From Monomorium pharaonis (lineage: Eukaryota > Arthropoda > Insecta > Hymenoptera > Formicidae): a stretch of 64,000 nt of DNA. This document shows, piece after piece, positions 36,701 through 47,405 of this stretch. How positions within the stretch are numbered: the first letter of the stretch is position 1; each line of letters starts with the position of its first letter. The stretch spans positions 12,950,496 to 13,014,495 of the forward strand of contig NC_050468.1 in the NCBI RefSeq assembly GCF_013373865.1, given 5' to 3'. The notes beneath the pieces are model-generated. The model had not been told where the DNA came from and made no database searches. It was given only the letters and a program-made list of their open reading frames with translations. Made by a program: the position numbers and the translations under genes.

Positions 36701-39700
36701 TTGTGTGCCTCTGCCCATCAACTGCTCTGTTTACTATTATTACTCATACTACTAACCCTGCGTATTAATCTCTATGCTGTCGATACTATACGGATGCGTG
36801 TATTACTGTGTGTCGATGTGAAAACACGACGTGTACGTGCCTGCGCATACAACACGCACGTACGACGCTGGGGTTCTGGCATTCTCTTGCCATGGGGATG
36901 CTGCTTCTCTCTCTCTCTCTCTCCATACTCGCCGTTTATGTGTACATAAATGTAACCCTGGGTGCACCCGAGGTTGTTCCCCTCGACAAGCGAACCTGGT
37001 TCCACCTCGAAATCCTCCTTTCTCTTCCGTCCCGATCCTTGGAATCCTGTCCTTCGTTCCACATGCGATACGGCAGGGTGAGATGATGGACAGCATTGAA
37101 TACTGCGTGAATCAGACCGGCGACCACGTAGGCCAGGCCCGGGGCGAGCTGATCAAAGCCGAAGAGTATCGAACCAAGGCTCGTAAGGTAAAGAACATCA
37201 AACACCAAACACAAGCACACGGGCAGGACTCGGGCCGAAACTGGGCAAATCTGTTTCTCGCATAATATGGAGAAACGAAAGGTTTTTCCAAGACAAGAAA
37301 CAGATTCTACGAGTTTCGGATCAGCTCGGCTGACATGAACGTTGCTAATTCGTGATTAAATTTAGAGAGAAGTTTATTGATTCTTCATTTGAAAATACCG
37401 TCATTGAAGAAATGCGTTTTCTTTTCACCCTTTCTCTTGTTCGCCGGCATCGTAAATTTTGAGTCGTAAGATAATAATTTCTTTAGACTCCATTGAAGTG
37501 TGGTCTTTTCCCACGAGTTGACTCAGAGGATTTACTGAACGCCTCTAAAGTACGGTTCTTGCGATAAGAAATCGTTTCACTTGGCGACGTTCATCAAAAG
37601 ACGACATCGCGAATGAAGCCCGACAAAAAGGAGCAAAAAGAAAATAAGTGCTTATTCAATGGGGATTCGAGATTCATTTCAAGTTTTATCAAGTGCGACA
37701 GCGGACTTCAAAACATTATCGCGGAGTGACATTCTTTTCTCGCATTGTTATTTTCTCCTTTCCATGCCGCGCGCTTTTCGCGTAGAATTTAGACCTCTCT
37801 ATATCTATTGTGATCCTCAAAGTGAACATTTTCACTTGGATACGTTTCAATTGAAACCCGCTTGCCTAGAGAATAGATGTTAAAAATATTAAAAAAAACT
37901 TACTAGTTCACGATTTAAGAATTTTGTTCAAGAAAGTATGAATTTTTACATGTACGAAGAACAAAATTTTATCAAAATTTATTTTAAATTATAATATACG
38001 GAATGTAAAAGAAAATAAAAAATTTTAATGTCAATCTTGATGTAACATGATCTTGATGAAACAACAAATTTAGCAAATATTTGTCTTAAACATTTGATTT
38101 TAAAGATCCTCGATCCAAGGCGAATTAATTTGCTGAAATTTCTTTTTGCTCCTGGAATAATTTCCTTCGTCTCTGATACTACCTACGATCAGGCACCTCG
38201 CATCGAGTGGGATCCGACCCTTGTGATTGACCTTCAATCTCTTGTGTTTAGTGTGTATAGTGCACTTGTGCTAATCATTACTGTTTTTTGTGTTACGTTT
38301 TGCGAGTTTCGCGATCAAAGTCCATCGTGGGCTCGCGGTAAAAGAGATGAAGTGTAGTCAATGTCAAGTAGAATACTAATAGTACAACGATAGACGAATG
38401 CACTGTTATTTGCACAAAGACGATGTAATGAAGTAGATAGCGGCAAACGAGTCTTTGTAGTCTGGTAGAATGGTTTGGTGTTTGTGATTAACTAATTTGC
38501 GAACGCACCCGCACCATTAGCTGTATGAGGAATGTGCTTGATTATAATTGACAACTGCCTTCTCTTTCCTAAAAGTTTTCATTTTTAATATGCTTTATAT
38601 ATTAGTAATGATTATTTTTAAGTAATATATGTTATTCTTGCTCCATTTTAATTTAAAAATTTAATCTAAATATTTATTTTTTTTAATTCTAAAAAGAATA
38701 AAGGACACAAAAGTTTAGTAGCTTCGATTTTAAATTTAGAAAATTTAATTATTATACTATTATGGCAATTTTATCGTTACAATATTGGAGCTAAACATTA
38801 AACACAACAAAATTTGCGTAAAAATGTGTGTCCAATACAAATATATAAACAACATAAATATTAAACGGCAAATGTATTTAATCCTTAATATAATTTATTG
38901 TGCTGGTTAATATATATTTTATTATTCAAAATATTTGCATTTTACTGTTATACTTAAATGAGATCAGTGTACGTATAAATGATGGTATAAAAATATGTAT
39001 TTTATTAAAATTAGAAATTGTTTTTATTAATCAAACGTTCAATTCTTTTTCTTCTTAATTTAAATTTTACTATAAATTTTTGCACAAAAAATATTTTATT
39101 TTGCGTTACAAGGAAATTATTATCGTTGCTTGATTCTAAATTAATTTTTACTAGATCCCAGTCGCGCGCGCTATTTAGCTTTTCATTTTTTACTTTTTAA
39201 AAAGAAATTACAATGATAATTATATAGATAATCATTTATACAAATTAACTTTTACTAACTCCGTGATGGCAATTTTTTACGAAATTATTGCAGTAAGAAA
39301 ACCAATCAGCGTCGCAGAAAAGCGATGACGACATTTTGATAGATATGACTATCAATTTTATTTATTTTTTAAGAGTGGAATAACGTAATGTTCTTAAATA
39401 TTACAATTACAGTGAAAAATATATCATTTTTAATGTCTTACTAAAATGTTTTTTTATAATAACGTTATATAAAAATTAAGAAATACATTTTCAAAAATAT
39501 TAAATGTTATAAAATTTTATTATTGTAATAATGTTGTGTTAATGGGTGTTACTACTTACTGCATTTTTTTCTTTCTTTTATTTATTTTTCTTTAACTTCA
39601 AACAAAGTGTCCTTTTTTACTCTTTATTTTACATTTGGTTATTCTTTATTTCTTCTTTAGGTTTAAATATTAATATTAGTAATGTTAGTTACTTAATTAT

Positions 39701-42700
39701 AATCTTTTCACTTCTTCCTTTTCTCTCTATTTCTTCCTTTTAACATAAATTAAAATTACACATTAAATATAAAATACTATGGAAAAACGTTATACATACA
39801 AAGGAAGGTAAAACACACACACATACAATATAAATACATAAATACATACATATGCAAGTCAGCATGAGCGAATACGTGAATCACATGCTCGCTTTTCACA
39901 CGCTTTTTCCCACCGCTTCTCCCGTGAGTTTCGAGTTTGATTTTCGATCCACTGCATTCGTACAATTGCAAGATTTTTTCTTCTTTCTCTCTTATTTTAT
40001 CTTTTCGCCATTTTCGAAAATCTTTTTCTCTTCTTACTTTCTCGATTTTTCTAAGATACGTATTTACGTGTTCGGCTTTTTCAACTTCTTCAATTTGCTC
40101 ACGAAGCACGCCGCGTAACGTTATTTCGTTACATCCTCTCACCATCTTTTTCTCTCTTGTCAATTTTTTCAATTCTTTATAGACGAGGTGCATACTTGTG
40201 TACCTTATACATGGCCTATTCTGCTTTTATGTCCACAGAAAATGATCTTCATCATAATCTGCGTCCTAATATCGGCGGTTATATTAGTCGCCATAATAAT
40301 AGGGTGCCTTCCGGGAAGCTAAACGGCCGAGGGGGGTGTTTTTTCTGTGGGAGAAGGAAGGGTACGGAGGGGGGAGGGGGGAGGCAAACGCGGGAGATTT
40401 CGAAATTTCGAAGAAGGCAGAGAGAGAAAAGAAAAATAAATGCAACGCGGCAGCAAAAACGTCTTAAGAGTAATATTAATAATAGTAATAATATAATAAT
40501 AGTAAAATAACAATAATAATGCAGAAATTTAATTGCGATTAACTTGGGGGAAAATATGCGAGATCGATCGGATGTGCAGTGTGATCAGAAGTTTCGGGGT
40601 AGGAGGGAAACGCTAGATGTTGGAATAATTGTGGTGGCGGTCGCCTATGAGAGCTGTGAACGTCCTTAAGATCGCACGTGCGCTAAGCCGAAAGAAACAA
40701 AGGGAAATAGAAATGCAAATAATAAAACGAATGTCCCGCGCTGATCCTAATAACACACGTCTTTCCGTAATCTTACGATGATAATTCTCCGACTAATCTC
40801 TGTAATGAACGACTAATTAACGTATAATAATTCGCACTCATCGCATCCGCTCATTTCGTTAACAGTAAGTACACTTCATTACAACGCTCGACGTTCCTTC
40901 GGATCGTGGATATATTGAAATGGCAATGCGATCTCGCCGAGAAGTGACAATTTTCGATTCCCGGGCATTCCCCGTCTTATCAGTTTTATTTGTGCGAATA
41001 ATCGATAATTGTGCTTGTGACTAACTGCAAATAGAAACTGTAAAGACGTGGAAATGGCCCGATTTCTGAAGGAAACTCGAGATTATCGTCGAAAATCGTT
41101 TATCGTCATACACATTCGTCATTTGCCATTTATTTGACAAAGTAACGAAAATTTCGTTCCGTACTTCGAGATATACGAAATTAATTGGCGAAGGATAATG
41201 TATTTAGCAGCACTTTGATTCAAGTCCTTTCTATTTGTCGAGTATATTTACATACTTGTAATGTGTGTGTATGTGTGTGTATACGCATATAATGCTAATA
41301 CTTATCAAAATTCGTCGATGAGGCGCGTACACGTGTAAATCTATTAGATTAATTAGATCTCGTCTCCAAGTTTGCTACATTTGTTACATTTTTTTTATCT
41401 ATAAATTCTGTGAATAATCCGAATGTTAAGGCAATTCCAAAATCTGCCATTTATCGATAACGATATAATGTTTAAAAACTAAAAAATTTAATAAAATTTT
41501 TGTCAGGATATTCGTTCCATATCGAGTAAGAGATCCAAAGATTGCAAAGATAAATATGGAACGTTCTGTATAATATAATATCTATTAGTCATTGAATCAA
41601 AGCAATAAAACGTGGAGGAGATAGCGGAAGAATATTATCAGCACAGATTTGGGAGACAAATGTGCTAGCTGGATAAACACGAGCGTAATAGTAGCTTTTA
41701 TAGACACTTTTTAATTAAGTATCTAATAATATTAATTAAACGCTCGAAGTCGGAACTGTCATTTCATCTCGAACGTTCATCCGCATAGGTTTCAGTCACA
41801 CAGAGCTATCATTCCGTTTCTCTTTTCTTTTCTCCTTGTTTTTCCAAGCGGTCACGGAATTATTTTATTTTGCAGAAATTGTTCCTGATAGCGATCTGCG
41901 TGATAATAGCGGTCATCATTCTGATTATCATTCTGGCAGTTTCTTTACGTTAGTTTAAGCGTGCGCGCGCGACATTGGCGACAGAAAAAAAAAAGAAATA
42001 AACACATTCGCAGAATTTAACGGAGCAAAATGGATCGATCGAATCGGGGATGAGACAGGTATTTAGATTGCTGAAATGCCCGCCATACCTCACTCTTGTC
42101 TTGTCCCTCTGATAACAAGTCAGGATCGTAATGGAGATTGACGTTGATCGCATCAATCTTAAATCTTTGTCGGGAAGTTCGGACACGCATTCGGTTCCCG
42201 AGATATCGCCGATATATCCCGCACAAGACCGTTACGTTTATTTATTATTGATTCTTAATAAATTTTACGTATTTATACGTTTATTTATTGTCAGTCGTAA
42301 TGAATTCTTAATTTTTTTTGCGATCTCTCACGCTTATTTTAACCTCGGATTAATTAATTGTATATCGAGTATGGCGATGCTCAGAATCCATCGTGCGAAC
42401 ATGACTTCCCGGAGAATGTGTCTCGTAGGTATCGTGAACGTCGTAACGGGAAGTGAAAACTGGGAACGGTGATGACACGTGTGTTGCGAGTCTCGGTTAT
42501 ACTAAGCAAATTATCATTTAGTGAAGACTCGCAACGGAATGTTTTTTTTCTATTGCGCCTCGATACGTCAGAAAGCGCGCAAAATCACGATGTTAATTTC
42601 TATTAAACTTTGTTGAAGGAACTGTCTTTTGCTAAGAAAAAATTGATACAACAATTTATAAACTTGTGGAGCGATGGTTCTTGAAATGTTCAAGAAAATA

Positions 42701-45700
42701 TGGTGCTCGTACACAAAAGCACTGTGTTTGCTTAAAATGCGCTGTCGTGTACCATAAGTTTGCGTAGATGTGGGGGTAAAAAAAAACCGAGAAAAATTAT
42801 CGAGGTTGGTATTTTCTTTATAACGAATAAGCATAGCCGCCTTTCCTCGTATTCGGGCGCACCCTCGCACTGCCTTTTTTTTTACTTTCATTATTTTTGC
42901 CGCTTCACCGTTCGTAGTTCCAGTTCCAAAGCAAGCAAATAACGAAGGCGACGATTGCACAAATCGTAAATCATGCGCGACACGCGAGTTCGAACACGTG
43001 CACCTTTTTTCAAATCGTTCGCAGACGAAGCTCGTTAATTTCTGACGAAAAATTCTCGTATTATTCAATACAAAGTGCAGCGACAGCAAGCTGAAACTAT
43101 TCGTGACTTTTTATTTCATGTTTTTTTCTATGTTTATTACCAACGAATATTGATAATCGATTTCAAGTATCATCGCTAAATAAATCAGTAATACATGTAA
43201 TAGTCAGAATTACTAAAATGAGACGTTAAAATATTTTACGTCGAAATTTTCAATCTCGTCCGCTTATTAGCGAAAAATTAGTGCAATTATTTGAATTGAG
43301 TAAAGTCAGCAAAAATTATCACATTAAACTTAGAATTAATTTAAAGACATATCTCTAAATATGGCACACAGTTATTTATTAAATTAGGAGATCTATACAA
43401 ATTAAATAAGTTCAAAAAGTTAAATTTAGTAAGTCTTTAGAAAAAACTTGCACATTTCGGTCTTAATCTTGACATATATTCAATTCATTTCTAAATAATT
43501 TTGCCTTTTTAATAATTAGAAGGTAGTATCATATAGTTACTAATTTTTGATATTTGAAGTTAAAGTTTATGGTGATAAATCATTACATTAAGAAACATAT
43601 TAGGATAATCTTAATCTAATATGTATTGCCGTTAGATAAAAAAATCTAAATGTTTAATATTTTTAAAAATTAAATATTTTTCCTCTTTTATAATAAAACT
43701 TAACTGATACAAGACCGAACAGAAGTAATATCATAAAATTGTTGTTTTCCAAACAGTTTTTAAAAATAGAACAAGATCCACTTGTTTATCTCTCTCAAAG
43801 AATAGCAATTATAGCAAAGGAACATAAATAACATTTACTTTTCACTGTTTTTGAATATAATGTGTATATTATAAGAAAATAACATTTTAAGACACTTTAT
43901 AATGCTTGATTTCAATTTTGATTACATATTTTTAACTTTAAATATCTTAGAAATTATAAGAAACTATGTGTGCCATTTAATTATTAAAACAAAGTTATTC
44001 GATGCAACATATTTTTTGTGATTTGTCTCGTGATCGAATCGTTCTCCGTTCATCAGGGAATGAGAACCAATATACAAGAAGAAGAAGAAGGCACAAAATC
44101 TCAAATCCTGCTCCATTAAGTCCATGTCAATACTTCGTATTACGAATGCGCGGATTGGATTGGGATTGCGAATTACTGGATTTGGATTTATTATTCATAT
44201 TATGGATTCAGATTGCAATATGTGCACTTTCGTCTGATATGTATAACAATGTATAGCTTACAAAATTATAATTTTAATTAGTACATGGAAAAAGAAAACT
44301 ATTCATAATTGAGTTTTATATTTAAGGTCGTCTTAAGTACTGTCTTAAGATATCAACCAATTACAGAGCCAGCGTATTAGCATCTTAAGGCATTACCTAA
44401 GATGATTTTGAAATAAGATTCGACTATGAATACCGGCCTATTTGTCTTTTATTTTTAAAAATTGCTGACCACGAATCGTATAAGCAAAGTGTATAGGTCG
44501 TGACAACAGGTCATGTGATTGAAACTCGGTATTTTATTGGTTCGGATCGCGGATTTGTATCGCAAAAATAGAAACCCGCATATTCTGTGATCTGCAATCC
44601 AGGTCCGAAGCTGCCTCACTTTGATTGGCTAAATTCTGATCCATGATCCCAATCGGATCCACGTCCACAATACGTAGTGTGACACAAGCTTTGCGAAGAT
44701 CCAATATATCATCTAAGGCTCGAGCGTATCTTCGAGGATGACGGTTTTGAAATAGCACAACGCAGTGCGAAGATATTCAACTTCGCATTATCAATCTTCG
44801 TTCTCGTCGAAAGTTGATGTTTGTTGTCGCCGCAGATTCGTTTAATATTATAAAGTCTGAGCAATATTCTCTAGATAACAGAAAGAGAGAGAGAGACGGA
44901 AAAAGAGAGCAATCTGAACTGGCGCGGCACGGCGACAGGCTGAACCGGCGTCGCGAGTTAAAGCTCGCGGGGACGTTTCCGGATTTATCCCAAAACTGAT
45001 CGATCGTTTCGTGCGCGAAAATGCGCAACAAAGACAGTCGCCACCTTCCTCGCGCTGCGTGCTTTAGTACGACGTGAGAGTTTTCCGCTCTCGGGGATGT
45101 TAATCCGCGCGATGACGACGTATCTCGCGATACGTATACACATGCTCCGATGAACAGATATCGATCGCCCGAACTCTAATAATCACCGTCGTCGCAGTGC
45201 AGACCGCGCGACACGGTACGGCGCGGCGCGGCGCCCGCATTGTACATGTAAATAATCGCAATTTGTATAGAGCAGATGATAATAATAACAATAATAATAA
45301 TGACGAGTAACGTGCAAAGAAACATTAACAATATTAATCATTGATGCCGATAGTGTAGTAGGAATTTTCTTCTCTTCGGATATGTATTCAGCGTAAGAAA
45401 AAAAAAAAGAAACTGTTAGGTAAGAAAGTGGCAGCATTGTTCATGGCACGCTGCCTTTTTTTCTCTGTCATCTTCATTGTACTTGCTGCCTCGCGGAGGA
45501 TGCGACGAAAGGAAGAGGAGGAAAAAAAAAGAAATTGTTTGCTAGTAACAAACCAGGCACAAGTAAAATGAGATATAATAATAATTAGCGTTGAGATCGT
45601 ACGAAATGAGAATCGCGAAGATAATAAAAGATAATTCGCGTCGCGTTTTATACAAGAGAGAAGCAACGGTAGCGCGTCCAATCGCTCGTGATGATCGATT

Positions 45701-47405
45701 CACGGTAGACACCAGCTAGGTGTAAATTTCCTTGGCGGAGTACTACACTGCTGCGAAGAATAAGAGAGGGGCACACGAAATAAGACAAATTAGGAGCGAA
45801 CCGAGTTAAGAATGCACCGTTGAACCTGCACAGCAACAAGAGGAAACTCTGAAGAAAATGGTGTCGATTAATAAAGGTCTGTATTTTTTCCGATTGATGC
45901 TGATTTTTTTTGCCCCTTTCGATTCCCATTATTTTATTTTTATCTTCTAAAAGTACGTTGTAGGAAAGGCTACGAGATTTTTATTATTACTATAATAAAA
46001 TATTGAGATAAATATTTTTACATTCTAAATACAGAAAACACAAACAACAAACATAAATTAACTTTGCGATGAATTACATTTCTTTTTCTTAGTCAGGCAT
46101 TCCAGATTTCTTGCATTTATCATTTCTGAATTTTTTAATTATTTCTGATATTAAAAGTTTTTTATTGACTGTACATTGTTTTATATATATATAAAATCAT
46201 AATTTTTTTAAATGTTTATTTATGTAAGTTGAATAAATAAACATTGAAAAAATATTGTCACCAAATTTTATGCCTATTCGTGAGTTCGAACTCTTTTTTT
46301 TTTCGAAATTTTTTTTTATTTTTTTATTTTTGATTATAAAAAATACAACTTTTAATTCTAAATAAATTTTTTGTAGCTTCGATATTTTTGTATTCAGATT
46401 TTTATTTCAAAATTATTTCAGGAATCTACTCTTGAACCGTTGTTACGGCTATAGGACATTCTGCCAAATGTATATTAAAAATAAAATTATTAAAATCAAC
46501 AGCATATAACAAGTTAAAGATACACTTTCAAAAGTATTTGTTTACTTTGTCTTTCTTAATTATAATCTTAAACGATAGGAATTTTGAAGAAAAGTGAAAG
46601 TTCAATCTTTTTTTTTAATCTTCTATATGTTGAACTTAATACAATCTTGAAAATTTTATATGTTACAAGATCAATCTGATAAAACGTTTTTCTCGAATTA
46701 TTCGAAATAGAGGGAAGACATATTTATATTATCAAAATTGTAGGATAAGACATACTGATGATCTTAAATGTACTTGATTTTCATACTATCAATAAAGAAA
46801 ATATAATAAATTTAGACTGGAATTAGTAGCAAAGAAATATATGTAAAAATCAAGATAAGCAAATACTTTTGAGCAACAGTATATTTATTATAATTCAACA
46901 TTATATTCTGATTAGACACAATTCAACTTTAAGATCAGTAGTTTATGTGTTACGAGAATTAGCTTTTGTTCAGATGTAATTTCTGCCACATGTGTATTAC
47001 AGTTACATATATATACTTATGCATTATTTTTTATGCAGGCTACTACGTACATCACCTTTGCCGGCAACAAGCAAGATCCAATTTCTTTCAGGTGCTCTAC
47101 GACATGGTAGATCGATAAGTAACAAATTGTAATATGTAGTGTAATAATATTGAACAGAGGTATCGAGAGCACACAAGCAATTCGAGTTTAAGAGACAGAA
47201 TTGAAAATAGAGGGAGAGAGAAATACACAAGGATAGAGAGATTTAGGGGAGAGAATCGAGAAGGAGAGAATGCTTTGTAATATATTATTAAACTTTTATC
47301 GATCTCTGTTAATGCCGAGTGTAGAAGAAGATTATGATCATGATTTGCCTTGCTGTATTGGGCGTTGTCGTCGCTACCACCATCGGTGGATACTTCGGAC
47401 TGTGA
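32813..47405 (+). CDS. Syx1A: Syntaxin 1A, partial at 5' end, alternatively spliced
   Basis: This is the Qa-SNARE of the neuronal plasma membrane, which pairs with SNAP-25 and synaptobrevin to drive synaptic vesicle fusion and binds Munc18/Rop. Constant exons are 32813-32887, 33237-33419, 33921-33994 and 34084-34221. They are followed by one of two SNARE exons (36048-36158 or 37077-37187) and one of three tail exons (40239-40322, 41876-41953, 47325-47405). All junctions are GT-AG and in phase. The longest combination reads about 219 residues. Aligning the ionic-layer Gln with rat Q226 puts the first visible residue near 71, so about 70 N-terminal residues (N-peptide and helix Ha) are missing. 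Motifs seen include [17 protein letters not shown] in Hc and the linker Leu165-Glu166 pair. Family identity is very secure; isoform use is inferred from the sequence alone. Upstream exons were not recognised in the window and probably lie before it. Confidence 0.95.
33237..33419 (+). CDS. Syx1A: Syx1A exon B: helices Hb and Hc
   Basis: This 183-base exon completes a valine codon, then reads 60 residues beginning [20 protein letters not shown] and ending RIQRQLEI. The last base, a, starts a Thr codon. The acceptor is gtttag and the donor is gtgagt. This is the most conserved stretch of the Habc domain, which folds back on the SNARE motif in the closed form. Confidence 0.95.
33655..33713. repeat. 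AC microsatellite in Syx1A intron
   Basis: An uninterrupted (AC)n of about 29 units lies between exons B and C, about 200 bases before the exon C acceptor. Its length suggests high polymorphism. Confidence 0.98.
33921..33994 (+). CDS. Syx1A: Syx1A exon C: linker with LE switch
   Basis: The exon reads 24 residues, [20 protein letters not shown] and then FTQG, in phase with exon B through a split Thr codon. By alignment with rat numbering the adjacent Leu and Glu in EELEE are residues 165 and 166, the pair whose mutation opens syntaxin. The acceptor is ttacag and the donor is gtacat. A long AC repeat lies in the intron just upstream. Confidence 0.94.
34084..34221 (+). CDS. Syx1A: Syx1A exon D: SNARE motif, N-terminal half
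   Basis: The exon has 46 codons, starting [19 protein letters not shown] and ending DMAMLVESQ. The last codon is the ionic (zero) layer glutamine that defines a Q-SNARE. The exon boundary therefore falls exactly after the centre of the SNARE bundle, with phase 0 and donor gtaagg. Everything C-terminal to the zero layer comes from alternative exons. Confidence 0.95.
34222..36047. other. Syx1A intron upstream of alternative SNARE exons
   Basis: 1.8 kb of AT-rich intron after the zero-layer codon. No further exon-like segment with phase 0 boundaries was seen. Confidence 0.8.
36048..36158 (+). CDS. Syx1A: Syx1A exon E1: canonical SNARE C-terminal half
   Basis: The exon is 111 bases, phase 0 at both ends, encoding 37 residues that start [20 protein letters not shown] and end YQSKARR. 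It matches the conserved animal syntaxin 1 sequence closely. Layers +1 to +8 read I, I, V, A, V, A, T, A. The basic juxtamembrane stretch KARR is thought to bind acidic phospholipids. The acceptor is cattag and the donor is gtgagt. Confidence 0.95.
36907..36925. repeat. CT microsatellite
   Basis: A run of CT dinucleotides in the intron about 150 bases upstream of SNARE exon E2. It may serve as a pyrimidine-tract binding site, but this is speculative. Confidence 0.85.
37077..37187 (+). CDS. Syx1A: Syx1A exon E2: alternative SNARE C-terminal half
   Basis: This is a second 111-base, phase 0/0 exon 918 bases after E1. Its 37 residues start [20 protein letters not shown] and end [17 protein letters not shown] at +3 and +5, A at +6 and +8, and the KAR end are shared with E1, so it is a diverged duplicate. 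Layers +1 to +8 read M, I, V, T, V, A, L, A. Gly at three sites and loss of the Lys pair KK are the main changes. The acceptor is cggcag and the donor is gtaaag. Including both exons would keep frame but duplicate four heptads, so mutually exclusive use is inferred. Confidence 0.88.
37188..40238. other. Syx1A intron between SNARE and tail exons
   Basis: 3 kb without a supported exon. A hydrophobic open stretch near 38250-38357 was considered as another tail exon and rejected on phase. Confidence 0.7.
40239..40322 (+). CDS. Syx1A: Syx1A terminal exon F1: transmembrane tail
   Basis: The exon enters in phase 0 after acceptor ccacag. It encodes [20 protein letters not shown] and then IGCLPGS before a taa stop (27 residues). 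It is a plausible single membrane anchor of about 22 hydrophobic residues with a seven-residue lumenal or extracellular tip. Two Cys residues could be palmitoylated. A candidate polyadenylation signal, AATAAA, lies at 40435-40440. Confidence 0.82.
   Translation, partial: KMIFIIICVLISAVILVAIIIGCLPGS
41876..41953 (+). CDS. Syx1A: Syx1A terminal exon F2: transmembrane tail
   Basis: The exon enters in phase 0 after a strong pyrimidine-rich acceptor ending tgcag. It encodes [20 protein letters not shown] and then AVSLR before tag (25 residues). It has the same architecture as F1, with lysine then an uninterrupted Ile-rich anchor, but ends in a basic residue. An AATAAA at 41997 is only 44 bases past the stop, so the mature 3' end is uncertain. 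Confidence 0.8.
   Translation, partial: KLFLIAICVIIAVIILIIILAVSLR
41954..47324. other. DNA between tail exons F2 and F3
   Basis: 5.4 kb holding the MITE at 44302-44430 and a CG-rich patch at about 44880-45240. A strong-looking acceptor at 47039 precedes 23 open codons and a stop (see findings). Otherwise nothing was recognised. Confidence 0.6.
44302..44430. mobile_element. 129-bp foldback MITE with TA target duplication
   Basis: Arms of about 55 bases pair with each other. The left begins TTCATAATTGAG and the right ends as the complement of TTCATAGTCGAA, both running into CTTAAG-rich blocks. TA occurs at 44300-44301 and 44431-44432. Confidence 0.7.
47325..47405 (+). CDS. Syx1A: Syx1A terminal exon F3: canonical transmembrane tail
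   Basis: The exon encodes [20 protein letters not shown] and then GGYFGL before tga. It is closest to the usual animal syntaxin 1 tail (KKIMI-C-LG---A-TIGG-F). The acceptor is gtgtag at 47319-47324, directly followed by AAGAAG, so nearby AG acceptors could remove one or two lysines. The start at 47325 is chosen because it keeps both lysines after the Arg/Lys-rich exon E end. Confidence 0.88.
   Translation, partial: KKIMIMICLAVLGVVVATTIGGYFGL

Noticed and set aside
36701..37265. Several overlapping open frames around SNARE exon E2
   Set aside because: They are by-products of CT-rich and GC-richer intron; only the 111-base segment at 37077 has syntaxin similarity and proper splice sites.
38229..38357. 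Hydrophobic open stretch ending in a stop, considered as a fourth syntaxin tail exon
   Set aside because: The nearest AG acceptor (after TGTTTAG) puts the hydrophobic frame in phase 1, whereas the SNARE exons end in phase 0. In phase 0 a stop follows at once.
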